A stretch of DNA of 64,000 bases from Flavobacterium petrolei (GTDB taxonomy: Bacteria > Bacteroidota > Bacteroidia > Flavobacteriales > Flavobacteriaceae): contig NZ_QNVY02000001.1 of assembly GCF_003314435.2 (NCBI RefSeq), positions 1,302,001-1,366,000 on the forward strand, given 5' to 3'. Positions 61,932 through 64,000 of this stretch are shown piece after piece. Both the position numbers and the translations under genes were made by a program. Numbering within the stretch: position 1 is the stretch's first letter; the number at the start of each line of letters is the position of its first letter. Under the pieces are notes generated by a model. It worked only from the letters and a program-made list of their open reading frames with translations. It ran no database searches and had not been told where the DNA came from.

Positions 61932-63311
61932 TTATAGATAAATTTGAAGTTGTACTACGAAGTCTCCTAATGATCCGGAGCGGTTTGTTAGAGAGGTGTA
62001 TACGGGTCTAGTTGAATATTGTGCCGTTATTTTGGCATGGTGTCCGTCAATAAAAAAGTTTGATCCCACGTCAAATTGTGTACTTGACTGTGTTAAAGCA
62101 TCAAAGTTTTTGTAAGTAACAGCACCAAAGGGTTGGATTCTAACTTTAGGTTTTGCCTCTTTATTAGGCAATAAAATACCCGCTTGTGTATACCAAATAT
62201 TTCCAGATCCAATCGTTGGCTGTGCATTTCCAGCTCCCGCTATAGCTCTACTCCCTGTGAAATTTGGATCTACTGAGCCAATATTCATAATCCCAACATT
62301 ACGCAAATAATTAGGACCAAAATCATAGTCATATAGTACACTGTAACCTGTAACGGCCATTTTGTTTTCTTTTTTTCCAATAGGCATATCAAGAAAAACA
62401 TCGGCAGAGAAAAGTTTGATGTCATGTTTGTTGATAGTGCTGTTTACAGAAGTTTTTGTGGCATCAGGCGCAGTGTAAAAACCAGCACCAATGTTGAATA
62501 CTTTTTTAGTTCCTAAATAGCTACCTACTTTAAAAGGCAGTACATTGGCTTCTTGATCTAAAAACTGGTATTCGAAATAACCAGCCTTAGACCATTTTGT
62601 CATACCACTGTTGTCTACGGCTACGGCATTCGATGCATTCGTGGTGTTTGTAGGTGTTAAGTTGGTAGCATAAGGTTTGTTGTAACTCAAGCGGTATTCT
62701 AGTTTGCCATATTTCCCTTTAGCAAATAAACCCACTTGTCTGGCAAACTGATCAGAGTTTTCGATTAGTGGCCAGTTAAAAATTGGTGCGTCTATGGTTA
62801 GGAAGTTTAGCGTTGAAGCCATCGTTAGTCTAGACAATCCCATGTAGTAGTGCAATCCAGCACCGAGGGTGAAACTAAATTTCTTATCTTTTTCTGGCAA
62901 TACAACTGCATATTCATTCCATGCGTCATGAAAGAATAAACCAGGTTTTTTTCCGGCACCGTAGCCACCAGTACCTGAGGTTCCTGCTGCGCCACCGTTA
63001 ATAAAAGTTTGGTTGTTGATTCCAAAATGGGTTAAGATCATGTATCTTTTGGATACTTGAGCATAAGCTAGAAAACGCAACCGTCGATTACCAATGTCGG
63101 TTGCAGTTGATGTTGCCTCTCCTCCAATCATGGTTCCAGGATTCATTTCGGAAGAACGCATCCAGATTTGATTCCAAGCAATCACACGCATGAACTTGGA
63201 GCCGTCTTCGTTCAGGTTAAATTTTAATCCTGCAGCATAATCTGTTGAGCCCTGAGAAAAACCCTGCAGAGTCAGTAAGAGGACCGAAGCTGTGAAAAAT
63301 ATTTTTTTCAT
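61932..63311 (-). CDS. Outer-membrane porin-like beta-barrel protein
   Basis: A 459-residue exported protein: signal peptide KKIFFTASVLLLTLQGFSQ, then a long run of alternating hydrophobic/polar strands with aromatic girdle residues and a C-terminal GDFVVQLQIYL ending in a hydrophobic residue. Segments such as LKFNLNEDGSKFMRVIAWNQ followed by IWMRSSEMNP and RLTMASTLNFLTID are porin-like. No TonB plug, so diffusion is likely rather than active transport. It precedes the MFS gene by 22 bases on the same strand. Together they could form an outer/inner membrane uptake path for small acids. Confidence 0.78.
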   Translation of the reverse strand: MKKIFFTASVLLLTLQGFSQGSTDYAAGLKFNLNEDGSKFMRVIAWNQIWMRSSEMNPGTMIGGEATSTATDIGNRRLRFLAYAQVSKRYMILTHFGINNQTFINGGAAGTSGTGGYGAGKKPGLFFHDAWNEYAVVLPEKDKKFSFTLGAGLHYYMGLSRLTMASTLNFLTIDAPIFNWPLIENSDQFARQVGLFAKGKYGKLEYRLSYNKPYATNLTPTNTTNASNAVAVDNSGMTKWSKAGYFEYQFLDQEANVLPFKVGSYLGTKKVFNIGAGFYTAPDATKTSVNSTINKHDIKLFSADVFLDMPIGKKENKMAVTGYSVLYDYDFGPNYLRNVGIMNIGSVDPNFTGSRAIAGAGNAQPTIGSGNIWYTQAGILLPNKEAKPKVRIQPFGAVTYKNFDALTQSSTQFDVGSNFFIDGHHAKITAQYSTRPVYTSLTNRSGSLGDFVVQLQIYL

Positions 63312-63413
63312 AAAATAGGAATTGGTTATTAAATGGTTGGTTAATAAAGTGCCAAATTCAGTTATTTAATTCTAGAAAAAAATTTTGATATATTTTTGTG
63401 TAAACTGATATAG

Positions 63414-63833
63414 CTAATCTTTGAATCGCTCCCATTTTATCAGCATAAATTTATCACCAAGCTCGGTAATAATCATTCCTGCACCGGAGAGTAACTGTTT
63501 GTTTTTTAGATATTCAATTAGTTCTAAATGACTAAAAATCTTATAAGTAGGGTGGTAATTAGCATGAGATGGTTTTTTTATATTGTAGCTCTTTACCCAG
63601 TTGCTCACCGTGACATGTGAAACCCCGATAATCCGCTCGATTTCGCGAAAACTCAAGCCCTCGAGATAGAGTTGCAATGCTTTGGTCACATAGTAATCAT
63701 CTATCTTTTTACCGATTTTATTAACTGTAAAAAAATAATTGCACTTTTTACATAAGTACCTTTGTTTACTGTTGATTATGCCGCTTTTTATGATGTGATT
63801 ACTTTGGCATTTCGGGCAGGTTAAAATCTCCAT
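63414..63833 (-). CDS. IS1-type zinc-ribbon/HTH protein, probable regulator
   Basis: The ATG at 63833 is preferred over an in-frame TTG at 63869, as it places the zinc ribbon at the start. The 139-residue product has EILTCPKCQSNHIIKSG and YLCKKCNYFFTV (two CxxC pairs, as in InsA of IS1-type transposases). An HTH follows with ALQLYLEGLSFREIERIIGV and SHVTVSNWVKSYN. No transposase catalytic domain follows, and no terminal repeats or insB are nearby. The conserved-looking C-terminal 45 residues (LIEYLKNKQLLSGAGMIITE) differ from InsA. It is probably a domesticated DNA-binding regulator, 102 bases upstream of the porin gene on the same strand. Confidence 0.75.
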   Translation of the reverse strand: MEILTCPKCQSNHIIKSGIINSKQRYLCKKCNYFFTVNKIGKKIDDYYVTKALQLYLEGLSFREIERIIGVSHVTVSNWVKSYNIKKPSHANYHPTYKIFSHLELIEYLKNKQLLSGAGMIITELGDKFMLIKWERFKD

Positions 63834-63869
63834 ATATATAAATTTTGCATAAATATAGTAATTTTGCAA

Positions 63870-64000
63870 CTATTGTTATTTTAATTTCGCAAAAAAAGTG
63901 GAAAAAAAATACGAACCCTTTATTTTTATTGGATTATCGATGCGTTTTTAGTAAATAAAATTGCTTTGTGAAAAGAGTTTGATTTTGTAAACCATTTGTC
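63870..64000. other. Window edge, no gene recognised
   Basis: About 130 AT-rich bases upstream of the zinc-ribbon gene; presumably holds its promoter, but no exact TAnnTTTG box is at the expected place. Confidence 0.4.

Noticed and set aside
1..64000. CRISPR arrays, rRNA operons, prophage and intact insertion sequences
   Set aside because: No regularly spaced direct repeats, rRNA landmarks, phage structural genes or complete transposases were seen on either strand.

Overview
This AT-rich window looks like chromosome from a Flavobacterium-type Bacteroidota. The evidence is SusC/SusD/SusE outer-membrane genes, a C-terminal type IX secretion sorting domain, lipoproteins with acidic residues after the lipobox Cys, and repeated TAnnTTTG -7 promoter boxes. 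No rRNA, CRISPR array, prophage or intact insertion sequence was seen. The only RNA gene recognised is one tRNA-Leu (TAG). All calls come from reading the sequence and its translations; no database search was run.

Layout. 0-5.6 kb: a signalling cassette with a PAS histidine kinase (5' end outside the window), FIST sensor, second histidine kinase, HPt protein and LytTR response regulator, followed by two small proteins, one STAS-like. 6.2-11.8 kb: PH/SHOCT protein, DUF4407 membrane protein, PEP carboxykinase, DUF423 protein and a saccharopine dehydrogenase-like enzyme. 11.9-18.2 kb: an accessory stretch of small, unrelated, mostly exported or membrane proteins, all on the + strand, separated by long structured spacers. 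Those spacers hold copies of a repeat family built around a hairpin whose two arms change together between copies. 18.2-26.5 kb: M20 dipeptidase, tRNA-Leu, DUF937-like protein, DUF885 and M3 peptidases, SnoaL-like protein and an RluB-type pseudouridine synthase. 26.7-30.1 kb: mevalonate/isoprenoid genes (diphosphomevalonate decarboxylase, GHMP kinase, UbiA prenyltransferase) with a lone antitoxin-like gene between them. 30.2-33.5 kb: TspO, an exported carboxypeptidase-regulatory-like protein, a BaiN/HI0933 flavoprotein and a GDPD-family phosphodiesterase.

33.8-52.8 kb is a complete starch/maltodextrin utilisation locus. On the minus strand: LacI regulator, MFS sugar transporter, beta-phosphoglucomutase, GH65 phosphorylase and two GH13 enzymes. 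Divergently on the plus strand: SusC, SusD, two SusE-like lipoproteins and a T9SS-exported GH13 amylase. Inferred flow: outer cleavage by the T9SS amylase, capture and import by SusCD/E, trimming by the GH13 enzymes, uptake of maltose by the MFS protein, phosphorolysis by GH65 and conversion to glucose-6-phosphate by PgmB.

52.9-63.9 kb is a short-chain-fatty-acid module on the minus strand: acetyl-CoA synthetase, propionyl-CoA synthetase-like enzyme, a receiver-only response regulator, an SLC5 symporter-STAC-histidine kinase fusion resembling CrbS, a small membrane protein, then (behind a terminator-like hairpin) another small membrane protein, an MHS-type MFS transporter with an unusual periplasmic insertion, a porin-like protein and a small IS1-type zinc-ribbon/HTH protein.

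The items most worth a second look are the covarying-hairpin repeat family with its cassette-like gene stretch, the symporter-kinase module ending in an output-less response regulator, and the FIST/two-kinase/HPt/LytTR cassette.
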